Part shown: in pieces, positions 50,804 to 60,976 of the stretch
How positions within the stretch are numbered: the stretch's first letter is position 1
How the letters are laid out: each line of letters begins with the position of its first letter
Assembly: GCA_026421205.1 (NCBI GenBank)
Contig: JAPKBM010000004.1
Span: 36,430 to 100,429 of the forward strand
Reading direction: 5' to 3'
DNA length: 64,000 nt
From: Planctomycetota bacterium
GTDB taxonomy: Bacteria > Planctomycetota > UBA1135
Position numbers and translations under genes: made by a program
The notes under the pieces: model-generated
The model's database searches: none
What the model was told of the DNA's origin: nothing
The model's input: only the letters and a program-made list of their open reading frames with translations

Positions 50804-52621
50804 ATGACTCCTCCTCCCGCCAACGGCGCCAACCCAGGCTCTCCGCGAGCCGTGGGCGACTTCCGTTTACGCCGGAGACTTGGCGCGGGTCCCCACGGCG
50901 CCACCTGGGAGGCCGACGACCTTCGGCTCGGCCGCACCGTGGCCTTGAAAATACTGGATGAAGAGTTGGTAAAGGACCCTAAATGTGTGGAAGCATTCTC
51001 TCGGCAAGCCAAGGCAGCAGCACGGATGCAGCATCCTGCGCTCTTGCCTGTCTATGGCTCGGGAGAAGATCAGGGAAAAGTTTGGATTTCCACGGAACTT
51101 ATTCCCGGCAGCACGTCCCTTTCCACGTGGCTCCAGGAAAATCCGCCGTCAAAGAAAAGGGACAAACTCACAATAGAATGGATTGGGAAAACATTTGCTT
51201 CCATCGCCGACGGATTGGAACAAGCCCATCAAGCGGGGATTGTGCACCGAAATATTTGTCCAAAAAACATCCTGTTAACCGCCGAACACTTCCCCAAAGT
51301 TACGAGCTTTGACTTGGCCTTGGTCCGTGACATGGAAAACTGGGAACAACCCAGCGGCCAAACGGTCATTGGAATGACTCAACTTGAAGGGACCGATCAC
51401 CCGGACGCAAAGCCCAAAGGGAAAGTGAAGCTTCGGCCCTACCACATGAGTCCGGAACAAGCGTCGGCGGACCGGGCTTCCCTTGATTTCCGCACAGATA
51501 TTTTTTCTTTAGGCGCAACTTTGTTCGAGGTCCTCACCGGCGTTCGACCTTTCCAAGGCTCCACCACTTCCGCGATTCTTCAAAAAGTGATGACGGAAAG
51601 CTTGGAAGCACATCCGTCCTTCCAAGCAGTGCCAAAAAAGCTTAGGTCGGTGGTCATCCGGGCAACGCAGAAAAGCCCGGACAACCGCTATTCCAGCATG
51701 GCTGAATTTGCGAACGATTTACAGAACTTTGCTCAAAATACTTCCGCAAAGCCTAACAAATGGGCATTGGCATGGGCTGGATCAGCGGCCATTGCAGCGC
51801 TTTGGTTCGGTCTACTCCCCCCCAGTATCGGAGGCGAAAAAATCCGGGGTAATGACACAGCACTAAAAACCCCAAGCGCGGTGACCGCTCGTCCCGACCT
51901 TTACCTCGTCACGCTTTGCGTAGAGGACTATGACGAAGATTCCATGGACCTCAAATTTGCTTCAAAAGATGGGGATGACATCGAAACTTTTTTCAAAAGT
52001 CAAAAAGGTCGGCTCTACGAAAAAGTTCACGTACGAAGCCTACGGAATGAAGAGGTTTCTACGCAATCAATCAACACGTTACGCCATGAATTCCTGACTC
52101 TTGCGAAACGAAATGACTCCATCATTGTTTTTGTTGCCGGCCATGGAGTCAATCAACACGAGGAATATTTCTTCCTCACTCCTTCGGCAACCGAAGAGCA
52201 GTACGCACAAGGCGTGACTTACACAGATTTAGAAAAAATGGTCACTTGGGATAAACTTTATTCGGAACGCTCCCTCCTCCTCTTGGACACTTGCCAAAGC
52301 GGGCGACCAACGGCGGGAAACCGAGGTGGTATTTCCATTTCCCCCTTTACTTCGACCTTCCGTTTAGGGAATGGCACCTTCGTTATTTCGGCGGCCGGTT
52401 CCACGGGAGCTGCACAAGAGGCTGACGGCAATGGCTTATTTACGGCGGCTATGCTGAAGGGCCTGCGTGGTGAAGCGGCGGAGAATGGGGAAGTGCGCAT
52501 CATCAAACTCCTTGATTTCATTCGAGATGAAGTCCAGGCTACTTCGGGTGGAAACCAGAAAGTTCAGTTACGCCAAGGCGGCGGCGATGACTTTCTCCTA
52601 GCGCGGCCAAGTACCAAGTAG
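50804..52621 (+). CDS. Pseudokinase-transmembrane-caspase (metacaspase-like) fusion
   Basis: 605 residues. Residues about 18-310 are a Hanks-type kinase fold: GAGPHGATW loop, K49 (VALKIL) and YHMSPEQA kept, but HRD is HRN (N150 for the catalytic Asp) and DFG is SFD (S168 for the metal Asp), so it should be a pseudokinase. A helix at about 319-340 (WALAWAGSAAIAALWFGLLPP) spans the membrane. Residues about 365-600 are a peptidase C14 caspase-like domain with dyad H447 (VFVAGHGVN) and C497 (LLLLDTCQSG). Known family members act in stress or death signalling; here the protease would lie on the far side of the membrane if the helix is a simple anchor. Confidence 0.9.
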   Translation: MTPPPANGANPGSPRAVGDFRLRRRLGAGPHGATWEADDLRLGRTVALKILDEELVKDPKCVEAFSRQAKAAARMQHPALLPVYGSGEDQGKVWISTELIPGSTSLSTWLQENPPSKKRDKLTIEWIGKTFASIADGLEQAHQAGIVHRNICPKNILLTAEHFPKVTSFDLALVRDMENWEQPSGQTVIGMTQLEGTDHPDAKPKGKVKLRPYHMSPEQASADRASLDFRTDIFSLGATLFEVLTGVRPFQGSTTSAILQKVMTESLEAHPSFQAVPKKLRSVVIRATQKSPDNRYSSMAEFANDLQNFAQNTSAKPNKWALAWAGSAAIAALWFGLLPPSIGGEKIRGNDTALKTPSAVTARPDLYLVTLCVEDYDEDSMDLKFASKDGDDIETFFKSQKGRLYEKVHVRSLRNEEVSTQSINTLRHEFLTLAKRNDSIIVFVAGHGVNQHEEYFFLTPSATEEQYAQGVTYTDLEKMVTWDKLYSERSLLLLDTCQSGRPTAGNRGGISISPFTSTFRLGNGTFVISAAGSTGAAQEADGNGLFTAAMLKGLRGEAAENGEVRIIKLLDFIRDEVQATSGGNQKVQLRQGGGDDFLLARPSTK

Positions 52622-52635
52622 AATCTTCGGGCTTT

Positions 52636-53109
52636 ATGAGCCCTTCACCCCGAAAACCTCGCAAACCCAAAGTCCTCCCGACTCTTGGCTGGCGAGAATG
52701 GCTGTCTTTGCCAGAGCTCGGTATCCAAAGGATTCGCGCAAAAGTAGACACCGGTGCACGCACATCGGCTTTGTATGCAACCCATGTCCGCGTGATTGAC
52801 AGAAACGGGATGGAATATGCACGCTTTCGCCTGCACTATGGCCTCAAAGGAAACCGTGAATTCCAAATGGCCGAAGCCCAACTCATGGAGTTTCGTACGG
52901 TGCGAAGTTCCAGCGGGGAATCCGAAGAGCGCCCCGTCATTCGAACGCGTATTTGCGTCGGAGGCCGATGCTGGCGAACAGAAATCACACTGACCTCTCG
53001 CCGAATGATGGAATTCCCGATGCTCTTAGGTCGCAACAGTATTGCCCGACGCTTCCTCGTCAACCCCGGTGCATCCTATTGCAACGCTCCAGAAACTCCG
53101 GTCTCATGA
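52636..53109 (+). CDS. rimB: RimB/retropepsin-like zinc-protease family protein
   Basis: 157 residues of the family annotated as putative ATP-dependent zinc protease (PF05618, retropepsin-like). The marker is [18 protein letters not shown], with the aspartic DTG, followed by [10 protein letters not shown] and [17 protein letters not shown]. It overlaps rimK (ATGA). In E. coli, RimB trims or processes glutamate tails, and rimK adds them to ribosomal protein S6, so the pair likely edits poly-glutamate modification. Confidence 0.82.
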   Translation: MSPSPRKPRKPKVLPTLGWREWLSLPELGIQRIRAKVDTGARTSALYATHVRVIDRNGMEYARFRLHYGLKGNREFQMAEAQLMEFRTVRSSSGESEERPVIRTRICVGGRCWRTEITLTSRRMMEFPMLLGRNSIARRFLVNPGASYCNAPETPVS

Positions 53110-54008
53110 AAATTGCCATCCTCTCTAGGAATCCTCAATGCTACTCCACCCGTCGTTTGGTTGAGGCGTGCGAACAAGCTAACCACGAAGTCGATGTACG
53201 AGATTATTTGCGTTGCACCATGGACATTGCCTCGGGTCGCCCCCGCGTCTTCCATCAAGGAGAACCCGTAGAAGCCGACGCCATCATTCCACGCATTGGT
53301 GCGTCTTATACTTTTTATGGAACGGCGGTCGTCCGTCAATTTGAAGCAGCCGGGATCTTGACGGCTAATCTATCCGATGCCATTAACCGATCCCGTGACA
53401 AACTGCGATGCCTGCAACTCCTTTCCCAAGAAGGTGTGGAGACTCCGCTAACGGGGTTTGCGCATGACATCCGAGACATCAACGCGCTCCTCAAAACCGT
53501 CGGAGGAACTCCCGTAGTCATCAAGTTACTGGAAGGCACACAAGGCAAGGGAGTCGTCATGGCGGAAACAAAAAAGGCCGCGGAATCTGTCATTACGGCA
53601 TTCCGACAACTCGACGCCAATATTTTGGTGCAGGAGTACATCAAAGAAGCGGCAGGATGTGATATCCGCGCCTTTGTTGTAGGACAAGGCATTGTCGGCG
53701 CCATGGAACGCAAAGCCGCGCCCGGCGAATTCCGCGCCAACCTTCACCTCGGTGGCACGGCTAAGCCCCTTGAACTTTCCAAGGAAGAGCGGCGCATAGC
53801 TTTAAGGGCTGCGCGCGTTATGGGTCTTGCCGTTGCCGGGGTAGACTTAATTCGCTCGGAACGTGGTCCCCTTGTTCTTGAGGTCAACTCCTCTCCGGGT
53901 TTGGCTGGAATTGAAACGGTAACGGGTAAAAATGTTGCCAGTAGGATTGTCAAATACCTAGAAGTCCAAAAAGAAAAACAACCGCAACGTCGCCGCCGCT
54001 CCTCATGA
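53106..54008 (+). CDS. rimK: RimK-family alpha-L-glutamate ligase (ribosomal S6 modification)
   Basis: 300 residues, ATP-grasp fold. N-terminal [20 protein letters not shown] matches Rim[22 protein letters not shown] is the ATP loop; [15 protein letters not shown] and [28 protein letters not shown] contain the metal ligands. It adds glutamate residues to the C-terminus of S6 in E. coli; rpsF is not in the window. Start ATG overlaps the rimB stop. The tail is Arg/Gln-rich. Confidence 0.92.
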   Translation: MKIAILSRNPQCYSTRRLVEACEQANHEVDVRDYLRCTMDIASGRPRVFHQGEPVEADAIIPRIGASYTFYGTAVVRQFEAAGILTANLSDAINRSRDKLRCLQLLSQEGVETPLTGFAHDIRDINALLKTVGGTPVVIKLLEGTQGKGVVMAETKKAAESVITAFRQLDANILVQEYIKEAAGCDIRAFVVGQGIVGAMERKAAPGEFRANLHLGGTAKPLELSKEERRIALRAARVMGLAVAGVDLIRSERGPLVLEVNSSPGLAGIETVTGKNVASRIVKYLEVQKEKQPQRRRRSS

Positions 54009-55192
54009 ACTTTCCCACCTCTCCCGAAGGCTGGGTCCGCCTGCAAGATCGCTTGCGCGGCCCGCGTATTTTCAAAAAAGACATTCATTCTCATTCTCCT
54101 GGTCTGAGTTCTGGGGACATTGTGGCCGTCAAAAGCCGTGATGAACACCACATCGGCTGGGCCTTGTGGCATAGCAAGTCTCTGATTTCGGCAAGAATCC
54201 TAAGACGCGGAGAAGAAGTCCCTAGTCAAGATTGGTTTGAAGACCGAGCCCGCCTTGCTGCAGAACGTCGGCTCAACGATCCGGAAATTCCGAATGACGC
54301 TTTTCGCGTAATTCATGCAGAAGCCGACGACTTCCCTGGCTTGGTAGTAGATCGCTACGGAGACACTCTTTGCGCAGAAGCCTACACGACATCGGTGGAA
54401 AAAATCTGGGACGTCATTCACCCCGTCTTACATGAGGTCTTAGGCACATCACGACACCGCTTGGTCATGGATAAGGCGTCGGCGCAAGCAGAGGGTGAAA
54501 GCGTTTTCCAAAAAGTCTCCCCGGGATTTCCGGACCGATTGCATATCGAAGAGCATGGCATTCGCTGGGAGCTCGACATGAAAGCAAGTCACAAAACGGG
54601 TTTCTTTTGTGACCAGAGAGATAATCGGAAACGAGTCCAAGAATTGGTTCGGAATCTTAAAAATCAAGGGCGCACCGTCCGCGTGCTTGATATTTGCACT
54701 TACACCGGTGGCTTTGCACTCAATGCTGCAGCAGGCGGTGCCGATGAAGTGCTTGCTCTGGACCTTGACGAAGTTTCCATTGCCCAGGCGAAACGCAATG
54801 CCAACCTAAACGGTTTTCGACAGGTCAAGTTCCGCCATGCCGACGCTTTCTCCTTCTTGCGCCAGCAAGCGGCCAACGGGAACTTGTATGACGTCGTAAT
54901 TGTGGATCCTCCGAAGTTCATTGGAAAGCGCCGCGAGTTTGAAGAGGGGCAAGCCAAGTATCACGACATCAATAAACTGGCGATTCCCCTTGTCGTGCCC
55001 GGCGGAATTATGCTGACCTGCTCCTGTTCCGGAATTTTCCAGCAGCTTGATTTCCAAGAGACACTCCGACGGGCGGCACGACTTCGGCCACTCCAAATTT
55101 TAGCTGAAACCGGTGCAGGATCAGATCACCCCTACCGTTTAAGTTTTCCCGAAGGCCACTATCTCAAGGCTTTTTGGATGCGGGCGGACTAA
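54005..55192 (+). CDS. rlmI: 23S rRNA (cytosine-C5) methyltransferase, RlmI family
   Basis: 395 residues: an N-terminal PUA-like domain ([25 protein letters not shown]), an adjacent [15 protein letters not shown] region, and the Rossmann SAM domain ([45 protein letters not shown]). Catalytic Cys is in TCSCSG. RlmI methylates C1962 of 23S rRNA in E. coli. Overlaps rimK by ATGA, forming a translation-modification operon, and converges with the FG-GAP gene (3-bp gap). Confidence 0.9.
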   Translation: MNFPTSPEGWVRLQDRLRGPRIFKKDIHSHSPGLSSGDIVAVKSRDEHHIGWALWHSKSLISARILRRGEEVPSQDWFEDRARLAAERRLNDPEIPNDAFRVIHAEADDFPGLVVDRYGDTLCAEAYTTSVEKIWDVIHPVLHEVLGTSRHRLVMDKASAQAEGESVFQKVSPGFPDRLHIEEHGIRWELDMKASHKTGFFCDQRDNRKRVQELVRNLKNQGRTVRVLDICTYTGGFALNAAAGGADEVLALDLDEVSIAQAKRNANLNGFRQVKFRHADAFSFLRQQAANGNLYDVVIVDPPKFIGKRREFEEGQAKYHDINKLAIPLVVPGGIMLTCSCSGIFQQLDFQETLRRAARLRPLQILAETGAGSDHPYRLSFPEGHYLKAFWMRAD

Positions 55193-55195
55193 ACG

Positions 55196-56791
55196 TTATT
55201 TGGCGTTTGGGCTCAAAATCCAGCCGTTGAGTTCAGAAGCCAAAGTCGTACCATCATCCTGAGACAGGGGCCGTCTTAACACAAAGATCTCATCGGCGGC
55301 ATCACCCGAGAAGTCTCTTACGATCATGGCATGAGGCTTTTTCCACGAGTCGGGGAGTTGATAGGACCAATCTGGCGAGAGGCCCTGTGTTAAGGAAACC
55401 AACGCCGACGTCCGCCCCATGGCCCAAGATGTCAAAGTCCCCAGGTCCACTTCCATTTCCCCACTATCCGCAAAAGCGTCGCGAAGGAATTGGTTCGCAA
55501 TTTCAGCCACGCGGCCTGTGCTCTTCGCGATATCAAACCAAACTGATAGCATTCCATCGGGGGAAAGCAGAACAATATCAGTGGAAACACCATCTCCATC
55601 AAAGTCGGCCAAGCGCACAATAGACTCTCGTTGTTCTTGAAGACTATCCTTGCCTTTTTTGATTTCATCCTGGATACGGCCGGACTCAAGCACCACTTTT
55701 CTTTCTTTGTAGAGTCGGCGCTGAAACTTCCCATCCCCCTTCCCTTTGAAAACCATAAACCGAAATTCGATTTTCAATCCGGTCAAAGCCGCTTTAATTA
55801 AATGACCGACGCCCACATCTTCCACACTCATTAATATCAAATCCAAGTGCTCATCTTCATCAATATAAGACGTCGTTAGATAGAATGGATTTCCGGCCAA
55901 CTTCAGTGGGGGCATCTTCAAGTCAAGGTTAATGCCATCTTCGTCACCGAGGAAAACACGCACTTTCCCTCCACCTAAAATCAACAAGTCAGTGGCGCCA
56001 TCGTGATTTATGTCAGCCCACTCATCCACAACAACATACTTTAATAATTTTGCCAAATTCCCGAAGTCCAACTCATCGCTTTGAAATTCAGGGCGAAATT
56101 CATCCAAGACAACCTCTGTGGATGGCAAAGAAGGAAAACCGTCTGCCTGCGCAATGTACTGTCTGACCGTGCCTTGTGAATGAAGGAGTAAATCCAATCG
56201 GTCATCACCCGTCACGTCTTGCGTACGCGGATAAGGCAAAGAATAACTCCGCTTGTACTCTGCCAGCATGCCGCCCCCAGCCATTTCCATCGTACGCAGT
56301 TCTAATTGTGCCAAACCATGGAGCAATGGCCCTTTTGTAACTCCGTCTGCACCGCCTTGCCAGATACGCACCTGATCGCCGACGGGAATCAAAAGGTCCA
56401 AATACCCATCTCCGTCTAAATCCAAGATGAAGTCAGCTGGATGTAATCCGAGAGGTGGCGTGCCTGCAAGATTTTCTAAAAGTGGCTCGCTCAAAACCAA
56501 TGTATTCTCCTTGCGAATCACCTGAAAGAGGGTTTTTCCATCCTCTAAGATCAGAAGTTCTTCGACTCCATTTTGATTCCAATCCACCACGGCCCAAAGT
56601 GTCGCCGTTCCTGGAATGCGCAAGGGTTCACATTCTTTTGCGCGTAGAAGGACGATGAGACCCTCGTGCACCTGGACCAAATCACCTTTTTGATCTCCGT
56701 CCAAGTCCACCACTGCAAGATGCTTAGGCACCCCTGGAATCTGAACAGGCTCCTGCAAGAAAGAAGCCAAGAAAAATGTGAGGAGTATCAT
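55196..56791 (-). CDS. Secreted FG-GAP/VCBS-repeat protein (second)
   Basis: 531 residues with a signal peptide (ILLTFFLASFLQEP) and at least seven Ca-binding FG-GAP-type repeats, e.g. VVDLDGDQKGDLVQVHE, VLDLDGDGYLDLLIPVG, WADINHDGATDLLILGG and DFDGDGVSTDIVLLSP. A beta-propeller is likely, on the cell surface or secreted. ATG overlaps the stop of the first FG-GAP gene (ATGA), so the pair are made together. Function unknown. Confidence 0.85.
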   Translation of the reverse strand: MILLTFFLASFLQEPVQIPGVPKHLAVVDLDGDQKGDLVQVHEGLIVLLRAKECEPLRIPGTATLWAVVDWNQNGVEELLILEDGKTLFQVIRKENTLVLSEPLLENLAGTPPLGLHPADFILDLDGDGYLDLLIPVGDQVRIWQGGADGVTKGPLLHGLAQLELRTMEMAGGGMLAEYKRSYSLPYPRTQDVTGDDRLDLLLHSQGTVRQYIAQADGFPSLPSTEVVLDEFRPEFQSDELDFGNLAKLLKYVVVDEWADINHDGATDLLILGGGKVRVFLGDEDGINLDLKMPPLKLAGNPFYLTTSYIDEDEHLDLILMSVEDVGVGHLIKAALTGLKIEFRFMVFKGKGDGKFQRRLYKERKVVLESGRIQDEIKKGKDSLQEQRESIVRLADFDGDGVSTDIVLLSPDGMLSVWFDIAKSTGRVAEIANQFLRDAFADSGEMEVDLGTLTSWAMGRTSALVSLTQGLSPDWSYQLPDSWKKPHAMIVRDFSGDAADEIFVLRRPLSQDDGTTLASELNGWILSPNAK

Positions 56792-58266
56792 CGGCGAAAG
56801 GTTAAAAATATTTCCCAACTATCAAGGCGACGCACAAGGATATCACCGACGCCGTCGGCATTTAAATCCTTGACTTCCACGACGGAGCCCAAAACATCCG
56901 CCGGGATCTCCAAACTTTTCTTTCCGAGTGAAAGTGTCTCAGACTTTTCAAACGGAAGAACTTCTATCGTGCCTTTCCCGGAGCTTCGAAGTAAATCCAA
57001 CATGCCATCCCCGTCTAAATCTAATGATATGGCCGGCGCCAAACTAAAAGTTTTTAAATCAGATAAAGGGTAATCCACAGACAAAGGGATGTGAGCTCGT
57101 TTCGAAAACCCACCTTCTTGATCGGCCAAGTAAACCAAAAAATCAAATGTGATGTGCGGCTCACTCAAAGAAAGGAGACCGGAACTTCCCCAAGAGGCAA
57201 GGCCGACATCCTTTCGACCGTCTCCATTTAAATCTTCGAAATAAGGGACGACCAAGGTCCCTTCTACTTTCCGAAAGAAATCCGGCGCTGCATCGGGGGC
57301 GCGTTGTGCGGCATCAAAGTAAAGCCGGATCTGCCAATCTGAGGTCAGCTGTAAGCCTTTGCTCACGCGCATCACCAAGAGGTCTGCGGCCGGGCCACCT
57401 CCAGCCTGCACCCACTCTAAATGTTTTTCTCGTCGCCCTGATTCTGGAGGAATATTTCGAACCTGCTGCGCCTCTGCCGTAACCCCAGCGTTCTTCGAGA
57501 AAAAATGCTGGTGCAAAGAACGATCACGATACCAACTTATATCCAGTAAACGATCTCCATTCAAATCCACAAAGCTAGGGATGGGCAAGAGTTGCTCCGA
57601 ATGTAAAACTGGAGGTCGGTCCACAATACCTAACTCCACATTCGGTATAAACAAATCGGACAAGTCCTGGCTTTCCAGTTTTGCCGTGACTCCCTCCGAA
57701 AGAACTGCCGAAGCCACTGGAGGGCGGGCGTCAGTCAAGGAAATAGGGATTTCCCCGACGAGCGTGCCATCTCCGCGAAGAATGAGAAAGCCCTCACGCG
57801 TAGGCAGGAGAATTTCATCCAAGCCATCTCCATCCATATCCGCGACCTCTCTCCACAGTGGGGCGAAGTCAGAAGAGGGAAGGTCCAGTAGCATTTCTGC
57901 TTCATGGATTTTCTTCGGCCGCTTTCCTGTAAAAGGCTGCAGGTAAACCGCATTTCGCGTGGTGTAAATGAGATCCGCGCCGGGGAAGTCCACCGCGTCA
58001 GAGAAATTGCCAACAGCCCATGCCACTACCGCGGGCGACAAGCGGAAATTCACGGTTGGGTCCGCGGGAAATCCACCCTGCTTCCCCTGTTGATAGCATT
58101 GAATAAAACGGTGGCCGTCTTCTTTCACAGCCAACCACAAATCCGTACTTCCATTTGCATTGGAGTCAAACCAAGCAGATTCCATAATCTCTCCCGCCGG
58201 GTCAATGACATAGCGGTCATGACCAATCTGTTGCGGCAACAACAAAAGAAAGGCAGAAAGAAGCAT
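56788..58266 (-). CDS. Secreted FG-GAP/VCBS-repeat protein (first)
   Basis: 492 residues. The ATG at 58266 shares a base with the stop of the PDZ gene (TAATG) and is followed by a signal peptide (LLSAFLLLLPQQ). Repeats include VADMDGDGLDEILLPT, FVDLNGDRLLDISWY, YFEDLNGDGRKDVGLASWG, SLDLDGDGMLDLLRSSG and VKDLNADGVGDILVRR. Same architecture as the following gene but different in sequence. Confidence 0.85.
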   Translation of the reverse strand: MLLSAFLLLLPQQIGHDRYVIDPAGEIMESAWFDSNANGSTDLWLAVKEDGHRFIQCYQQGKQGGFPADPTVNFRLSPAVVAWAVGNFSDAVDFPGADLIYTTRNAVYLQPFTGKRPKKIHEAEMLLDLPSSDFAPLWREVADMDGDGLDEILLPTREGFLILRGDGTLVGEIPISLTDARPPVASAVLSEGVTAKLESQDLSDLFIPNVELGIVDRPPVLHSEQLLPIPSFVDLNGDRLLDISWYRDRSLHQHFFSKNAGVTAEAQQVRNIPPESGRREKHLEWVQAGGGPAADLLVMRVSKGLQLTSDWQIRLYFDAAQRAPDAAPDFFRKVEGTLVVPYFEDLNGDGRKDVGLASWGSSGLLSLSEPHITFDFLVYLADQEGGFSKRAHIPLSVDYPLSDLKTFSLAPAISLDLDGDGMLDLLRSSGKGTIEVLPFEKSETLSLGKKSLEIPADVLGSVVEVKDLNADGVGDILVRRLDSWEIFLTFRR

Positions 58267-59183
58267 TAGTTTCCGCCGACCTCTTCGAGGCGCGCCTCCC
58301 CAGTCTCCCACTGAAAGAACGTCAAGAGAGACCACCGAGTCACACTTCCAACCTGATCCATTCGAAAAAGGGACGCTAGGAAAAAGTTGCCGACTACAAA
58401 ACTTTCTCTGCCCTCGACACGATTCCAAGACCACTGAAAAAGAGGCCACAAAGCAAGGCGTGTCAATTCACGCGCGGGTGCCCAAGCATGAATCGTTACT
58501 GTCCACTCCTCTCCTTCGGAAGAGCTCATCCTAAAAGTAGCTTCGGCACCAGGTGTGAGCTCCTTTTGAATTCGCCGCACTAATTCCTTGGCCGACCCGG
58601 GGTCTTTTCCTTGAAAAGATAAAATACGATCCCCCAACATGACGTCCGCGTCATGAAAGGGGCTGTCCGGTGCTAGGTAGGCTACGCGGGGATAAGCACC
58701 GCGCCCGGTGCTGTCTTCAAACGCCACACGTAATAATGAGCGGTCCATGAAGTATTTTGTCTGTGGACGGGAACCGCCACGAACCTGTACGACCACATCG
58801 GCATGCATGACCTCAGAGCCTCTTTGGATTTCAAGAGGTATGGCTCTGACGGAATCAATACGTGCAAGTAGAGCCTGTAGACGTGCTGGGTCATCGACCG
58901 GAGTTCCATCAAAGGTCAATAAAATATCGCCCGGCAATACACCGGGCGCAGCAGCCGGCCCCATGGGAGCAACCGATTCGATGCGTACCCCCGGTTGATA
59001 ATCCAAGGATTCTAGGCTCTGAGAATCGTTATAGGTCACTTCAATCCCAATCCAGCCATGCTTTGACGGCTCAATCACCACGGATTCAAGCGCTACAAAG
59101 CCTTCTGGCAATGGCAAGGGGTCTTGATGCATGGCGCAAGAAAGCGTCATGCCCAGCAACAAGCAGGGGAATAACCGGAACAT
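58266..59183 (-). CDS. Lipoprotein with tandem PDZ domains
   Basis: 305 residues. The ATG at 59183 is followed by a lipobox (LLLGMTLSC). Two PDZ-like modules are visible: about 80-155 (SVAPMGPAAAPGVLPGDILLTFDG) and about 170-250 (VAYLAPDSPFHDADVMLGDRILSFQG). No protease domain follows; the tail ends in a Trp-rich stretch. It is flanked by an ABC exporter upstream (7 bp) and FG-GAP genes downstream, which suggests an envelope assembly or export accessory role. Confidence 0.82.
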   Translation of the reverse strand: MFRLFPCLLLGMTLSCAMHQDPLPLPEGFVALESVVIEPSKHGWIGIEVTYNDSQSLESLDYQPGVRIESVAPMGPAAAPGVLPGDILLTFDGTPVDDPARLQALLARIDSVRAIPLEIQRGSEVMHADVVVQVRGGSRPQTKYFMDRSLLRVAFEDSTGRGAYPRVAYLAPDSPFHDADVMLGDRILSFQGKDPGSAKELVRRIQKELTPGAEATFRMSSSEGEEWTVTIHAWAPARELTRLALWPLFQWSWNRVEGRESFVVGNFFLASLFRMDQVGSVTRWSLLTFFQWETGEARLEEVGGN

Positions 59184-59190
59184 TGAAGAA

Positions 59191-60042
59191 TTAAAGAGGG
59201 CGTCGGCGGAAGGTGAGCAAGGCCAACAATGCAAAACAAAGAATAGCAGGCCATGAGGCAATCCAGCCAATTTCTACGATAGCGTCAAAATCTGCTGGGT
59301 AGGCTTGGGCGATTGCCGAAGCAAATCCCGCCGCTTCCGCCAAGAAAGAATCTTCTCCAAAACCGGCCAAAGTATCTGCAAAAAACCAAGGGGCGATAGA
59401 GCCCAAAGTGTCGTGGAAAATCCCAGGAAGCAAAATAAGTCCGAAGCAAACGCCTGCGGCAACCACGCCTCGGCGAAGTGCGGCCGAGAGAAGCGTGGCC
59501 AAAGTGGCAAGGGCAAGCATCGGCGGTAAAGCGTGCCAGAATGCCGCATAAATTGGCCCGGTGACTTCGGACTCTTCTAAGTACAGATCTCCCCCTTCCA
59601 TGATGTCTCCGGCCTCAAAAAGTAGCGAGGCCGTCAGCCAGGCTGCACCCAGTGCAACCAGCCAAAATAGAATAGCCACACAAAGACTCGAGAGAATACG
59701 GGAAGTCATGAATGCCGAACGAGAAATGCGTCGGCTGAATGGGTCCCGGGCGGCCCCACTGTCCACTTCTCTGGGCAAAGCACCCGCAACCAAACCGAGC
59801 AAAAGCAGTTCTGCAAAGAACAAAGCCGTACGCGCACCGTGTGCCAATTGTGGCCAGAAGTTCCAAGTAGCGTGGTCTTCGGGGCCTCCATTTCCAGCGC
59901 TCTCGCCGAGGCGGAAAAGTAAAAGTGCAACCCCGATGCGAAGAATCGCTGCGAAGGCCACCAACAAGATTCCAATGCGGAACCCCTTTCGTTGGCGCAA
60001 GAGATAGAGCTCTGCGGAGAAAGAACGCCAAAGACCCGTCAT
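59191..60042 (-). CDS. ABC-2-type transporter permease
   Basis: 283 residues, six hydrophobic helices (at about 22-42, 72-90, 120-145, 170-190, 198-220 and 255-278). The region around LVAGALPREVDSGAARDPFSRRISRS looks like the cytoplasmic coupling segment of ABC-2 permeases. Partner ATPase is immediately upstream (ATGA overlap). Substrate not evident. Confidence 0.85.
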   Translation of the reverse strand: MTGLWRSFSAELYLLRQRKGFRIGILLVAFAAILRIGVALLLFRLGESAGNGGPEDHATWNFWPQLAHGARTALFFAELLLLGLVAGALPREVDSGAARDPFSRRISRSAFMTSRILSSLCVAILFWLVALGAAWLTASLLFEAGDIMEGGDLYLEESEVTGPIYAAFWHALPPMLALATLATLLSAALRRGVVAAGVCFGLILLPGIFHDTLGSIAPWFFADTLAGFGEDSFLAEAAGFASAIAQAYPADFDAIVEIGWIASWPAILCFALLALLTFRRRPL

Positions 60043-60965
60043 GCCTGCACTGCCTTTGCGACTGCTCGTTGAAAAACATCCACCAAATTTGCGCGATCTC
60101 GCGTGAAGTCGGAAAGGCCGACGTCCGCCTGCACCAGGGCGTGGATCAATGGGTTTGCTTCGAACGTAGAATCCACTTGTGCACGTAAGACTGACCCTTT
60201 TTGGCGTTGCACATCACGCACTCCGGTTGTGGTTTCCAGAAGAGCTTCGGCGCGGTCAAGGTCCTTACACTCGAGGCGCAGGCCGTCACCTGCTTCTTGA
60301 AGAAGAGAATCCACCCGACCCTCCAAAACCGTCACCCCTTGTTCAATCATGCCGACGCGGTCACAAACATGTTGGACCTCGCGCAGATGATGACTGGAGA
60401 GCAAAACCGTCACGCCTTCTTCATCTGCGAGGCGTCGGAATAGGGCAAGGAGAACCTCCACGCCTTCAGGGTCTAACCCAGAAAGTGGTTCGTCCAAAAG
60501 CAATAAACTGGGGCGACCAAGAAGTGCGCGCGCCACCGCAGCACGACGAGATTGACCGTGAGACAACTTGTCTCCCGCATTGTCCGCCCGATGAGAAAGA
60601 CCGACAAGCGCCAAAGCTTCGTCCACACCACGTCCCGCGCGCAAGCCACTCCGAATCCTGGCTAACTCTAGATTTTGACGGACCGTCAGGGTGTCATCCA
60701 TTCCTGGTGGGTCTAAAGCGACACCAAGCTGCTGGGAAACAAGATGAAGTTCTTGGGCGGGTACACCAAAAATTTCTGCGCTACCGCTACGAAAAGGTTG
60801 AAAACCTAAGGCGCAACGCAACGTGGTCGTTTTCCCGGCACCATTTCGGCCCAACAAGCCGTAAACCTGCCCCTGCTCTACTTGAAGGTTCACCCCCTTA
60901 AGGATGTCCATCTTTCCGAATCGAAGCGACAAGCTCCGTGTCATGAAGGCTGGTTTTTCAGTCAC
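60039..60965 (-). CDS. ABC transporter ATP-binding protein
   Basis: 308 residues. Walker A GRNGAGKTT, signature LSHGQSRR (atypical: H where most have G), Walker B LLLLDEPLSGLDPEG, switch LSSHHLREV. The C-terminal about 80 residues are the CcmA/NatA-type extension. GTG start at 60965; the ATG seven codons later (60944) is an alternative. Pairs with the ABC-2 permease, and probably exports a polymer, drug or lipid. 11 bp after the SPFH gene, so likely the same operon. Confidence 0.9.
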   Translation of the reverse strand: MTEKPAFMTRSLSLRFGKMDILKGVNLQVEQGQVYGLLGRNGAGKTTTLRCALGFQPFRSGSAEIFGVPAQELHLVSQQLGVALDPPGMDDTLTVRQNLELARIRSGLRAGRGVDEALALVGLSHRADNAGDKLSHGQSRRAAVARALLGRPSLLLLDEPLSGLDPEGVEVLLALFRRLADEEGVTVLLSSHHLREVQHVCDRVGMIEQGVTVLEGRVDSLLQEAGDGLRLECKDLDRAEALLETTTGVRDVQRQKGSVLRAQVDSTFEANPLIHALVQADVGLSDFTRDRANLVDVFQRAVAKAVQA

Positions 60966-60976
60966 TCAATCTGCGT

